Of a stretch of DNA of 62,744 nt, positions 35,440 through 44,189 are shown piece after piece. This DNA comes from an uncultured Bacteroidota bacterium (GTDB taxonomy: Bacteria; Bacteroidota; Bacteroidia; Flavobacteriales; Flavobacteriaceae): positions 1-62,744 of the forward strand of contig CAJXVU010000020.1 of assembly GCA_913062555.1 (NCBI GenBank). Direction: 5' to 3'. Position 1 is the stretch's first letter. Each line of letters starts with the position of its first letter. The position numbers and the translations under genes are program-made. The notes under the pieces are model-generated. The model saw only the letters and a list, made by a program, of their open reading frames with translations. It was not told the origin of the DNA and ran no database searches.

Positions 35440-37395
35440 TTACAAAACACGGTTTAACTTTCTAGACAAAAGCATTTTCAAATTGGAGTAGTTCATAACA
35501 TCTTCCAATACCGTTTTGGTGTTTTCAGGATGCTTTATAGTTTCTTGCTTAAAACCATTTACCTTTTGGTCAATTAAATAACAGCGCAAGCTTAAAATTG
35601 TTTCATTGACCAATTGGGAGATGCTTTGCGTTTTAGCCTTTGGAAAAATATTATTACGTTCCCAATCATGTAAGCTATATTGCTCGTCATTCATTAAAAT
35701 ATTAGTGACGGCATTGGCCATAGAAGGATCCACTTTTTTTACAAAATTCTCTAGAGCAAATTCGGGATCTTGATTGAGCATGTCAATAATTGTATAATAC
35801 AAAGTTCTAAAGGTGTCGTTAGTAAACTCCATTTCATCCTCTTGTAAATCCAAATATATTTTCTCAAAAACTTTAGCCTGATGTACAACAGGTTCTAAGG
35901 ACAAATCTCCTTTATCATTTTCTTTTAAAACCAGATCTTCAAAGTCTTCAGTTCTGTTTCCATAAAGCAATAAAGTCTCAATAATTTTATGTTCTAGCAC
36001 ATACTGAACATCAACTTTTTTAGCTGCTATTTTCGGTTTCACAACCTCAAATGCTTTTTGTTCTTTTTTACTTAATTTACTTGCTTCCTGAAGGTCTTTT
36101 TTACCTATTTGCGCTAAAGTACTAAACAGAACTTCTTCGCTAATATCCATAATTCTTGCACATTCCTGGACATAAATTTCCTTTTGAATATGATCAGGGA
36201 TTTTAGAAATACTAGTGACCATATCTCTAATAAGTGCTGCTTTTTTGACAGGATCATTTTTTGCCTCTTCCATTAATAAAGAAGCCTTATATGCAATAAA
36301 ATCTTTAGCGTTCTCCTGAAGGTATGTAGTTAACTCTTCAAGTGTATTTTGCTTTGCAAAACTATCTGGATCTTCCCCATTAGGAAAAGTACAAACCTTC
36401 ACATTCATACCTTGTTCCAAAATAAGGTCTATTCCTCTAAGTGATGCCCTTATTCCTGCGTCATCACCGTCAAAAAGAACGGTTATGTTTTTTGTGAGAC
36501 GATTAATCAATCGAATTTGGTCTGGTGTTAATGCCGTACCTGAAGAAGACACTACATTATGAATTCCTTTTTGATAAAATTGAATCACATCCGTATAGCC
36601 TTCCACCAAATAACAATTGTCTTCCTTAGCAATACTTTGCTTTGCATAATAAATACCATAAAGCACTTTACTTTTATGATAGATCTCACTCTCAGGAGAG
36701 TTTAAATATTTAGCAGCTTTTTTATTGTTGGCCAAAATACGTCCTCCATATCCCAAAACTCGTCCAGACATACTATGTATAGGAAACAATACACGGCCTT
36801 TAAAGCGATCAAAATGCTTCGCTTCTTTTACAATGGTAAGTCCTGTTTTTTCTAAAAAATTAAGCTGATACCCTTTTTTTATAGCCTCATCACTAAATGC
36901 TTGCCACTCGTCCAAAGCATATCCAAGTTGAAATTTCTTAATGGTTTCTGGAGTAAATCCTCGCTCTTTAAAATAACTTAATCCAATCGCTTTCCCTTGG
37001 TCAGTTTTATGCAAAATATTCTGAAAATAGGTATTTGCATATTCACTCACCAAATACATGCTTTCACGTTCACTAGCCTCTTCTTTTTGCTCATTGGTTT
37101 GCTCGGTTTCTTCGATTTCAATATTATACTTTTTAGCCAGATATTTAATCGCTTCAGGGTAAGTAAAATGTTCGTGTTCCATTAAAAAAGAAATGACCGT
37201 TCCTCCTTTTCCGCTAGAAAAATCTTTCCAGATTTGCTTCACTGGCGATACCATAAAACTTGGAGAGCGCTCATCGCTAAAAGGACTTAAGCCTTTAAAA
37301 CTAGATCCCGATTTTTTCAAATTCACAAAATCACCGATAACTTCCTCTACACGAGCAGTATCAAACACTTCATCTATAGTGGCTTTTGATATCAA
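35440..37395 (-). CDS. dnaG: DNA primase
   Basis: The 651-residue primase makes RNA primers at the replication fork. It has the N-terminal CHC2-type region (1-95), the TOPRIM catalytic domain (CYLVEGYTDVIQFY; VLFDGDDAGIRAS) and a C-terminal helicase-binding domain. All four zinc ligands of the N-terminal finger are replaced: Ser37, Ser40, Asp58 and Ser61 stand where E. coli has Cys40, His43, Cys61 and Cys64. The start codon is TTG (37393-37395), chosen because no in-frame ATG precedes it and the protein begins as expected (MISKATIDEVFDTARVEEVI). Confidence 0.95.
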   Translation of the reverse strand: MISKATIDEVFDTARVEEVIGDFVNLKKSGSSFKGLSPFSDERSPSFMVSPVKQIWKDFSSGKGGTVISFLMEHEHFTYPEAIKYLAKKYNIEIEETEQTNEQKEEASERESMYLVSEYANTYFQNILHKTDQGKAIGLSYFKERGFTPETIKKFQLGYALDEWQAFSDEAIKKGYQLNFLEKTGLTIVKEAKHFDRFKGRVLFPIHSMSGRVLGYGGRILANNKKAAKYLNSPESEIYHKSKVLYGIYYAKQSIAKEDNCYLVEGYTDVIQFYQKGIHNVVSSSGTALTPDQIRLINRLTKNITVLFDGDDAGIRASLRGIDLILEQGMNVKVCTFPNGEDPDSFAKQNTLEELTTYLQENAKDFIAYKASLLMEEAKNDPVKKAALIRDMVTSISKIPDHIQKEIYVQECARIMDISEEVLFSTLAQIGKKDLQEASKLSKKEQKAFEVVKPKIAAKKVDVQYVLEHKIIETLLLYGNRTEDFEDLVLKENDKGDLSLEPVVHQAKVFEKIYLDLQEDEMEFTNDTFRTLYYTIIDMLNQDPEFALENFVKKVDPSMANAVTNILMNDEQYSLHDWERNNIFPKAKTQSISQLVNETILSLRCYLIDQKVNGFKQETIKHPENTKTVLEDVMNYSNLKMLLSRKLNRVL

Positions 37396-37570
37396 ATTAA
37401 TTGGATTAAAGAGATTGTAAATGTAACAAAAACAAACAAATCATTTCTACCGAAAGAAACATAAAAAATAAACGTCTAAGAATAAAAAAAGTTCTTTGAA
37501 TATCATTTAATAATTAATATGTGTTTTTACAAAAAAAAATACATATATCTTTAAACAAAAAAAAATTATT

Positions 37571-38860
37571 ATGAAAACTTACACACAAGTTTTATCCCTA
37601 TTAGGGATATTAACAATAATGTCGTGCAATAATGTAGACGACAACAACCTCGATTCCGATTCCACCCCTCAATTATCGGATAACATAGAGGTTTACGATG
37701 CCAGCAACATTCACAACGGTCTTGTATTCGCTGTTGAAAATGGGAGTCAGACCTCTTATCTACTCGATAAAACTGGGAAAAGAGTACACACTTGGGATTT
37801 TGACTCTAAATCAGGAAACAATCTTGAATTGCTTCCAAACGGAAAGATTCTTGGGATGTTCAAAGCGGAAAACCATAACCCTAAATTAAGCTTTGGAGGC
37901 TATGGTGGTGTTGTAAAAATAATAAATACTGACAATACTTTAGATTGGGAATATAATTATTCTGATTCAGATCACCTTGCACACCATGACGTTAAAATGT
38001 TACCCAATGGTAATGTTCTTTTTTTAGCTTGGGAAAAAATTAGTACAGCTACAGCACAAGCGGCAGGAGTTGATGTAACCCATGACATATTTCCTGAGAA
38101 ATTAATGGAAATAGATCCTGCTACTGATGAAATCGTTTGGGAATGGCGTAGTTGGGATCATATTATTCAAGATATAGATGCTAATCTTTTAAATTTTGGA
38201 GATTTAGCCACCAATCCTCAACTTATTAATATTAATTATAACCTTATTCCAAGTGGAGATATCATGCATTCCAATGGTCTTGATTACGACCCTGACAAAG
38301 ATGTGGTTTATCTGAGCACTAATTACTATAGTGAAGTATGGGTGGTTGATCATAGTACTACTACTGCGGAAGCTAAAAGTTCTACAGGAGGTAATTATAA
38401 TAAAGGTGGTGATTTGGTTTATAGATTTGGAAACCCTACAACTTACAATAACACGGTCGGTCAAAAATTATTTGACAGAAATCATTTTCCGAATTTTATT
38501 GAAAATGGATTGCCTGGAGCCGGAAACTTATTGATCTTTGTAAATGGTATAAGTGTTGAACAGTCTACTGTTTATGAACTAGATCTACCTGATACATTTT
38601 CACTCTTACCTAATACGGATAATGAACCTCCTGTAGTTTGGAGCTTTACTGATAGTGATCTCTTTTCAAGTAAAATTTCAGGAGCCGTTAGATATGCCAA
38701 TGGAAATACGCTTATCTGTGAAGGTGATTATGGCTTTTGGGAAATAACTTCTAGCGGCGAAATTGCATGGAAATACAATGGTCAAGAACAATCCTTTTGG
38801 AGAGCTTATGCGATTGAATTAGACAATGTTGGTTTGGCTAATTTAGGAATTTCATTCTAA
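37571..38860 (+). CDS. arylsulfotransferase (ASST)-like lipoprotein
   Basis: The 429-residue lipoprotein has signal and lipobox TIMSCNN (Cys19). The mature protein is a beta-propeller with the ASST pattern: TYLLDKTGKRVHTW-like start, HHDVKMLPNGNVLFLAWE, DIMHSNGLDYDPDKDVVYLS and NGNTLICEGDYGFWEIT. ASST enzymes transfer sulfate between phenols through a catalytic His, and candidate histidines lie in HHD and MHSNG. True sulfotransferase activity is unproven. Single gene, ending at a bidirectional terminator. Confidence 0.82.
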   Translation: MKTYTQVLSLLGILTIMSCNNVDDNNLDSDSTPQLSDNIEVYDASNIHNGLVFAVENGSQTSYLLDKTGKRVHTWDFDSKSGNNLELLPNGKILGMFKAENHNPKLSFGGYGGVVKIINTDNTLDWEYNYSDSDHLAHHDVKMLPNGNVLFLAWEKISTATAQAAGVDVTHDIFPEKLMEIDPATDEIVWEWRSWDHIIQDIDANLLNFGDLATNPQLININYNLIPSGDIMHSNGLDYDPDKDVVYLSTNYYSEVWVVDHSTTTAEAKSSTGGNYNKGGDLVYRFGNPTTYNNTVGQKLFDRNHFPNFIENGLPGAGNLLIFVNGISVEQSTVYELDLPDTFSLLPNTDNEPPVVWSFTDSDLFSSKISGAVRYANGNTLICEGDYGFWEITSSGEIAWKYNGQEQSFWRAYAIELDNVGLANLGISF

Positions 38861-38871
38861 AACTATATCAT

Positions 38872-38911
38872 ATAAAAAAAAGGGCATCTTGAAATAAGAT
38901 GCCCTTTTTTT
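38872..38911. terminator. bidirectional terminator
   Basis: Perfect 9-bp GC-containing stem GGGCATCTT (38882-38890) / AAGATGCCC (38896-38904), 5-nt loop, A-run before and T-run after. It ends both the ASST-like gene and the ECF-sigma operon. Confidence 0.92.
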
Positions 38912-38927
38912 ATAAGAATATAAAGCT

Positions 38928-39998
38928 TTAATCCATATCAAATCTCACACCCAAAGAAATATTATTTTGTTTTTGGGCTTGGTTTTTAAATATTGGGGAT
39001 AAATCATATTTTACATACAATGCAGTATCACCAATAGCAACATAACCACTTAAGCCGTATACTAAACTGGTTGCATTATAATTACGTTTCATTTTATCTT
39101 TAATTTTCTCACCTTCCGCCGAATATTTCAATTTTTGTCGGGTTCCAATATTAAAGCCAGCATAGCCTCCCAATCCAATTTTAAACTTTTTATGTGTACT
39201 ATAGCGAAAGTAATCATCCTTATCTATCCTTCTTGATGGCCCAAACTCAAAATGCATTGGGAACACAAGATTTGTAATAGTTAATTTCGATTTTTTCAAA
39301 TCATACTCAAATTCTTCCAAATTAGTTTCATTCCCTTGTTGCACGAAATATTTATTGTCGGTTGGTTTGAACCCATTAATTTGAAATGAATATCCATATT
39401 TAAATCTTAACCAGTTTGAATTTTTGAAGACCCTGGTTTTCCAGGCCCAACCAATTTCGAAAAATCTAGAGCCTCCCATTTTGTATGGTGAATCATCCAA
39501 ATCACTATCTTCAATTATGGCATTATTTAAACCAAAAGCTAAGACCATATCGCTTGATGTACGTCTATCATATCTTCTAGGTCTATCTTTCCCTCGCCCA
39601 AAATAAAAGGATTTATCATCATCGTCACCTCTACCTATTCTAATTCTAAAACTATCGTCGTCATTTGACAGATCGGCATCACTATTACGTGTTAACAATG
39701 CAATCTTATTTTCGATAATAGCAATACGGTTGTCAATATTCAAAGCGTGCTTTTGTGCGGCTTCCTTTTTTAATTTATCAGCTTCCTTTTGTGTAATTCC
39801 TCCATCGTCTAAACGTTGATTAATCGCTTCGACTTTTGCTTTCAGTAACTCACGTTCTTCGGTTGTAATTGATTGCTTTAAATTTTTCAGATTCTCAATT
39901 ATTGTTTTGTTCGACGCTTTTTGATCGTCTTGCGCTTTCGCATTTGTAATACTTAAACTCAGTATTAAAAGCACTAGTAATTTAGTAATGGTTTGCAT
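38928..39998 (-). CDS. putative outer-membrane beta-barrel protein of the ECF-sigma operon
   Basis: The 356-residue protein has a signal peptide (about 1-22, NAKAQDD). A Lys/Glu-rich coiled coil (about 30-100) and an acidic Asp-rich linker (about 105-125) follow. The C-terminal part (about 150-356) consists of alternating beta-strand-like segments and ends in GVRFDMD, typical of outer-membrane barrels. Function unknown. It is the third gene after an ECF sigma factor and an anti-sigma candidate, so it is probably their target or sensor. Confidence 0.75.
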   Translation of the reverse strand: MQTITKLLVLLILSLSITNAKAQDDQKASNKTIIENLKNLKQSITTEERELLKAKVEAINQRLDDGGITQKEADKLKKEAAQKHALNIDNRIAIIENKIALLTRNSDADLSNDDDSFRIRIGRGDDDDKSFYFGRGKDRPRRYDRRTSSDMVLAFGLNNAIIEDSDLDDSPYKMGGSRFFEIGWAWKTRVFKNSNWLRFKYGYSFQINGFKPTDNKYFVQQGNETNLEEFEYDLKKSKLTITNLVFPMHFEFGPSRRIDKDDYFRYSTHKKFKIGLGGYAGFNIGTRQKLKYSAEGEKIKDKMKRNYNATSLVYGLSGYVAIGDTALYVKYDLSPIFKNQAQKQNNISLGVRFDMD

Positions 39999-40050
39999 AA
40001 CTGTTCGTTTTTTTGGCCTATAATAGCCTTTATTGATTATTGATTGAAAT

Positions 40051-40063
40051 GGCCCAATGGGCC
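40051..40063. repeat. GC-rich hairpin between anti-sigma and outer-membrane protein genes
   Basis: GGCCC-AAT-GGGCC forms a compact, strong hairpin in an otherwise AT-rich 104-bp gap. It has no U-run. It could stabilise or process the polycistronic mRNA. Confidence 0.4.
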
Positions 40064-40102
40064 TTAATGATTCGTTTATTGTACTGGAAATTAAATCAGA
40101 CT

Positions 40103-40891
40103 TTAATTATTTCGGTCTACCACTGCGGTCTTCACATATTTATATCCTGATTGTATCGCTTTAAAAGCTTTGTCTCTAAAAGATTGTTCTAAGTCTGTTT
40201 CAACATCTTGCAGCAGTGCATTGGCATCTACTTTATTTGTAGCTTCATTATAAAGTTTGTGCAATGTTATATCTTTTTGAGCCTGATCTAAAAGTGCATT
40301 AATTTCAACATCACTAACAGTAGTATTCGCTTCTTTAAGTGCTTGTACCAGTGCCACTACTTCTTGAATTTTAATATCTTCAAAACTTAGCTTTTCTTTA
40401 TTTAATCCAACGCCGTCTTTTAATTCCTTTTTATACTCTATTTCGGTTTGAACTACAACATCTTTAACAGTACCTTTAATTAATGCATTTTGTTTTTGCT
40501 GTATTGGTGATACTAATTCAATTGCCTTTTTAGGCGGATTCTTTTTAGTTTCTATAGTGCTTTTCTTTTCTATTGATTCGATTGCTACTTTTTCTTCAGT
40601 TTGAATTGAAACGGGTAAATCATTAGAATTGTTAGGTTCTTCTACTGCTTCAACATCGACAACTACTGGTTCAATCTCTTCAAATCCTTCTCTATTAAAA
40701 AATACAGAGCTAATAATTAAGATTCCCACGAAACTAGCTGCAAGTCCAAACCACCAAAATCCTTTGTTGTTCTTCTTTTTATCGTTAGCGTCTAATTGTT
40801 TTTCAAGATTTCCCCAAACATTAGCACTTGGTTGCAACTCGCGTTGCTCAAGCTTCTCCTTTATGTCATTTTCAAATTTAATTGGTGCCAT
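40103..40891 (-). CDS. membrane anti-sigma-like protein
   Basis: The 262-residue protein has a short cytoplasmic segment (1-44) and one transmembrane helix (FWWFGLAASFVGILIISSVFF, about 45-65). A Glu/Lys-rich periplasmic part follows. No zinc-binding anti-sigma motif is visible. Position immediately after the ECF sigma gene with a 14-nt overlap supports an anti-sigma role (inference from context). The segment LQPSANVWGNLEKQL before the helix is typical of flavobacterial proteins in this position. Confidence 0.75.
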   Translation of the reverse strand: MAPIKFENDIKEKLEQRELQPSANVWGNLEKQLDANDKKKNNKGFWWFGLAASFVGILIISSVFFNREGFEEIEPVVVDVEAVEEPNNSNDLPVSIQTEEKVAIESIEKKSTIETKKNPPKKAIELVSPIQQKQNALIKGTVKDVVVQTEIEYKKELKDGVGLNKEKLSFEDIKIQEVVALVQALKEANTTVSDVEINALLDQAQKDITLHKLYNEATNKVDANALLQDVETDLEQSFRDKAFKAIQSGYKYVKTAVVDRNN

Positions 40892-41453
40892 TACTTGATT
40901 TATTTAATTGTTGTACTTGTTTTTGTAATAATTTGCGTGCTTTAAATAGTTGTGATTTTGAAGTCCCTTGACTTATATTTAGTAAGGTGGATATTTCACT
41001 ATGTTTATATCCTTCGATGGCATACATTACAAATACCATACGGTAACCTTCCGGAAGACTATCAATAAGCCCTTGTATTTCAGCAACATCTATTTGTGAT
41101 TCAATGTTGTTGGTATATCCTTCTGTCACTTCAATGTCATCACTTACAAATTGAATTTGCTTTTTTTGACGTAAATATGAAATTGCTTCCCGTATCATAA
41201 TTCTACGAATCCAACCTTCAAAGCTTCCTTCGTTTTTAAAATATTTTATTTTAGTAAATACTTTAAAAAATCCATTGAGCAATACTTCCTCAGCCTGCTG
41301 AACATCTTTTATATAATACCGGCAAACACTTAGCATTTTAGGTGCATGTAGCTCGTACAGCATATGCTGTGCTTCACGGTTTTTACGCACAGCTTTTTTT
41401 ATAAGATGTGCTTCGTCTTTATATAATTGAATGACTTTCAATGGATGCCTCAT
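40878..41453 (-). CDS. ECF-type RNA polymerase sigma factor
   Basis: The 191-residue sigma-70-family protein has only regions 2 (about 28-95; QHMLYELHAPKMLSVCRYYI, GWIRRIMIREAISYLRQKKQ) and 4 (about 125-180; LPEGYRMVFVMYAIEGYKHS, ISTLLNISQGTSKSQLFKAR), as expected for ECF factors. It overlaps the anti-sigma candidate by 14 nt. Its own promoter is a housekeeping-type TTG-19-TACTTTTG, so it is not obviously autoregulated through that site. Confidence 0.93.
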   Translation of the reverse strand: MRHPLKVIQLYKDEAHLIKKAVRKNREAQHMLYELHAPKMLSVCRYYIKDVQQAEEVLLNGFFKVFTKIKYFKNEGSFEGWIRRIMIREAISYLRQKKQIQFVSDDIEVTEGYTNNIESQIDVAEIQGLIDSLPEGYRMVFVMYAIEGYKHSEISTLLNISQGTSKSQLFKARKLLQKQVQQLNKSSNGTN

Positions 41454-41578
41454 TTTTTTACCAAATAAAACTCAATATACCGAGTTTAAGTTTTTTTTAA
41501 TTTTTACGCGTCAAAAAATAAAATTCACTATTTGTACTATTAAAATCTATTTGGTGTGATCTTCTATTTATAAAGACG

Positions 41579-41608
41579 CAAAAGTATTCCAAATGGTTGC
41601 CTTACCAA
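41579..41608 (-). promoter_or_regulatory. promoter of the ECF sigma operon
   Basis: Minus strand: TTG at 41606-41608, 19-nt spacer, TACTTTTG at 41579-41586. This matches the Bacteroidota housekeeping promoter very well. The leader would be about 120 nt. Confidence 0.65.
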
Positions 41609-41731
41609 TAAATTTATTTTAAACATTACAATGTAACACAATTAATTAACTGAAAATCAGGGTGCAATCTTTTAGCATTAATTGAAAAATAGCTAACTTA
41701 GTTTTTCGTCTAACAAAAATTAGATACAATT

Positions 41732-43168
41732 ATGAAAAGACTCCTCCTATTTTCGTTACTAACTTTTTTCATATCGCAAATATATGCGCAAAAACCCAGG
41801 GCAAGAGATCTTGGCATCCCCTTCACAGGGATTCCTGGCACATACAATGCAATTACAGATGTTGCTGGTATAGAAGTTGGGCATAGTACCATTATTTCTG
41901 GTAGTGGTAAAAACATCATTGGAGAAGGCCCAATACGTACCGGTGTAACTGCAATTTTTCCTAGGGGTAAAAAATTTAGTCCTGTCTACGCCAACTGGTA
42001 CAGTTTAAATGGTAATGGCGAAATGACTGGCACGACCTGGGTCACTGAATCTGGGTTTCTAGAAACGCCAATCATGATTACAAACACCAATAGTGTGGGC
42101 GTAGTGCGTGATGCCGTTTTAAAATGGTTCGTGGATACTAATTGGTACAACAACGAAACTTGGTGGTATACCTATCCACTTGTTGCTGAAACTTATGATG
42201 GTTTTTTAAACGATATTTATGGCTTTCATGTTAAAGAAAAACATGTACTGGAAGCGATAAATAACACGTCGAGTGGAAGTGTAGATGAAGGCAATGTTGG
42301 TGGAGGAACGGGAATGATGTGTTTGGGATTTAAAGGTGGCATTGGGACCTCTTCCAGAGTAGTTACTATAAACGATTCGACTTATACTGTTGGCGTTTTA
42401 GTACAATCCAATTTTGGGGCTAAGAAAAACCTAACTATTGCAGGCGTACCTGTTGGTATGGAACTCATGCATATTAAGAGTTCGGAATATAAAGGACCTC
42501 CCCAATCAAATAGACAAGAAGGAGATGGTTCAATCATTGTTATTGTTGCTACTGACGCCCCTTTACTCCCGCATCAATTAAAACGTATTGCGCAAAGAGT
42601 TCCTCTAGGAATAGGTAATGTTGGAGGAAGAGGTAGTAATGGTTCAGGTGATATTTTTTTAGCTTTTTCAACGGCCAATGAAAATGCCTTTTCTCGTGAG
42701 GAGAATAGCAGTATAATCTCATTATCAAATGATTTGATTACTCCTTTATTTGAGGCCACTGTGCAATCGGTTGAAGAAGCCATTATCAATGCCATGGTTG
42801 CTGCAAATACGATGGAAGGCATCAATGGTAATAAAAGCTATGCATTACCACATGAGGCTACTGTAGCTGCCTTAAAAAAATTTAATAGGTTGCAGCAAAA
42901 GGTTTCACTTGATGACAGTCTCATAGAACAATATGTTGGAAAGTACGAGCTAGCTCCTGATTTTTTTATAACTATTCTCAAAAAAGGGCCCAAAATATTT
43001 GCACGAGGCACTGGTCAAAGAGAATTCGAAATTATTCCTGTAAATAAAAATACATTTAACGCTTATAATATTGGAGGTCTCATTAGATTCAATCTAGATG
43101 AACATCAAAAAGCGACAAGCTTAACTATAATTCAAAATGGTGAGCGTACAGCTAACAAAGTTGACTAA
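41732..43168 (+). CDS. exported P1-family peptidase (DmpA-like) with C-terminal DUF3471-like domain
   Basis: The 478-residue protein has a signal peptide (about 1-19, IYAQ). The P1 peptidase fold starts at RDLGIPFTGIPGTYNAITDV and includes GNVGGGTGMMCLGFKGGIGT. The self-cleavage and nucleophile motif is G304-S305 in GSNGSGDIFLAFST. P1 peptidases are Ntn hydrolases that cleave themselves before Ser and act as aminopeptidases or D-Ala-esterases. The last 85 residues (IEQYVGKYELAPDFFITILK onwards) resemble DUF3471, usually attached to serine-hydrolase (beta-lactamase-like) proteins. It is followed 19 bp later by a phosphoesterase gene. Confidence 0.9.
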   Translation: MKRLLLFSLLTFFISQIYAQKPRARDLGIPFTGIPGTYNAITDVAGIEVGHSTIISGSGKNIIGEGPIRTGVTAIFPRGKKFSPVYANWYSLNGNGEMTGTTWVTESGFLETPIMITNTNSVGVVRDAVLKWFVDTNWYNNETWWYTYPLVAETYDGFLNDIYGFHVKEKHVLEAINNTSSGSVDEGNVGGGTGMMCLGFKGGIGTSSRVVTINDSTYTVGVLVQSNFGAKKNLTIAGVPVGMELMHIKSSEYKGPPQSNRQEGDGSIIVIVATDAPLLPHQLKRIAQRVPLGIGNVGGRGSNGSGDIFLAFSTANENAFSREENSSIISLSNDLITPLFEATVQSVEEAIINAMVAANTMEGINGNKSYALPHEATVAALKKFNRLQQKVSLDDSLIEQYVGKYELAPDFFITILKKGPKIFARGTGQREFEIIPVNKNTFNAYNIGGLIRFNLDEHQKATSLTIIQNGERTANKVD

Positions 43169-43187
43169 TTAACACAAAATATATAAA

Positions 43188-44168
43188 ATGAAAAAACACC
43201 TTCTTATTTTCTTCATTTCTGGAGCGCTTTTCACTGGGTGCACCAATTCTAAAACTACCGCAAATTTTGAACACGATATTAGTACTGGCCCTACCCCATG
43301 GACAAGTGACGTATTCGAGCTGGAGGAGATTGATTTTACATTCGCTATAATTTCCGATTTAAATGGAGGCGAACGTGAGGGTGTGTACAACACGGCAGTT
43401 TCCCAATTGAATAGACTTGACCCAACATTTGTTTTAAGTGTTGGTGATTTAATAGATGGTGGCACTGAAGATTCTTTGCAATTAGCAAAAGAGTGGGATT
43501 CATTTGATGACCGAACAGCTAAACTCAATATGCCTTTTTTCTATTTGGGCGGAAATCACGATTTAACCAATCCTAAAATGCGAAATTTTTGGAAGCACAG
43601 ATTTGGTCCAAGATATTATCATTTTGTATATGAAGACGTTCTTTTTTTAATGTTGGATTCTGAAGATTATAACGAACAACGAATGTTAGAGATTTATCAT
43701 GCTAGAGCAAAGGCCATTGATATGCCTGCTGAAGAATTTGCCTTATCTGAATATTATAGGATGCCCGAACGGCGTATTGGAGCTATGAGTCAAGAGCAAG
43801 TGGCATATTATAAAAATGTTCTAGAAAAGTATCCAGATGTAAAATGGACCTTTGTATTAATGCATAAACCCCTTTGGATGCGGGAAGACGATAAGGGCCT
43901 TGGTCAACTTGAAACACTTTTAGGAGAACGGACATACAGTGTAATCAACGGTCATTTTCATGCATTTTCACATCGCAAGAGACTTGGTAGAGACTACACT
44001 ATTTTGGGTACGACTGGTGGGAGTCAAAATAAAACAAACCCTCAAGCTTTTGATCACATTACCTTGGTAAGAATGGACAAAGAACCGGTTATCACACACT
44101 TAAAAATGGATGGCATTTTAGATGAAACTGGGCGTATTCCATTGGCAAAGGAACATAATGAAGATTAA
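43188..44168 (+). CDS. metallophosphoesterase lipoprotein
   Basis: The 326-residue lipoprotein has lipobox LFTGCTN (Cys18). Calcineurin-like motifs are ISDLNG (56-60; the usual Asp-x-His is Asp57-Leu-Asn59), GDLID (86-90), GGNHD, LMHKPLW and NGHFHAFSH. So five metal-binding motifs are present, with Asn replacing the first His. Probably a periplasmic or surface phosphohydrolase; substrate unknown. Likely co-transcribed with the P1 peptidase gene. Confidence 0.88.
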   Translation: MKKHLLIFFISGALFTGCTNSKTTANFEHDISTGPTPWTSDVFELEEIDFTFAIISDLNGGEREGVYNTAVSQLNRLDPTFVLSVGDLIDGGTEDSLQLAKEWDSFDDRTAKLNMPFFYLGGNHDLTNPKMRNFWKHRFGPRYYHFVYEDVLFLMLDSEDYNEQRMLEIYHARAKAIDMPAEEFALSEYYRMPERRIGAMSQEQVAYYKNVLEKYPDVKWTFVLMHKPLWMREDDKGLGQLETLLGERTYSVINGHFHAFSHRKRLGRDYTILGTTGGSQNKTNPQAFDHITLVRMDKEPVITHLKMDGILDETGRIPLAKEHNED

Positions 44169-44189
44169 CTAAAAGGGGGTGCACACGAA

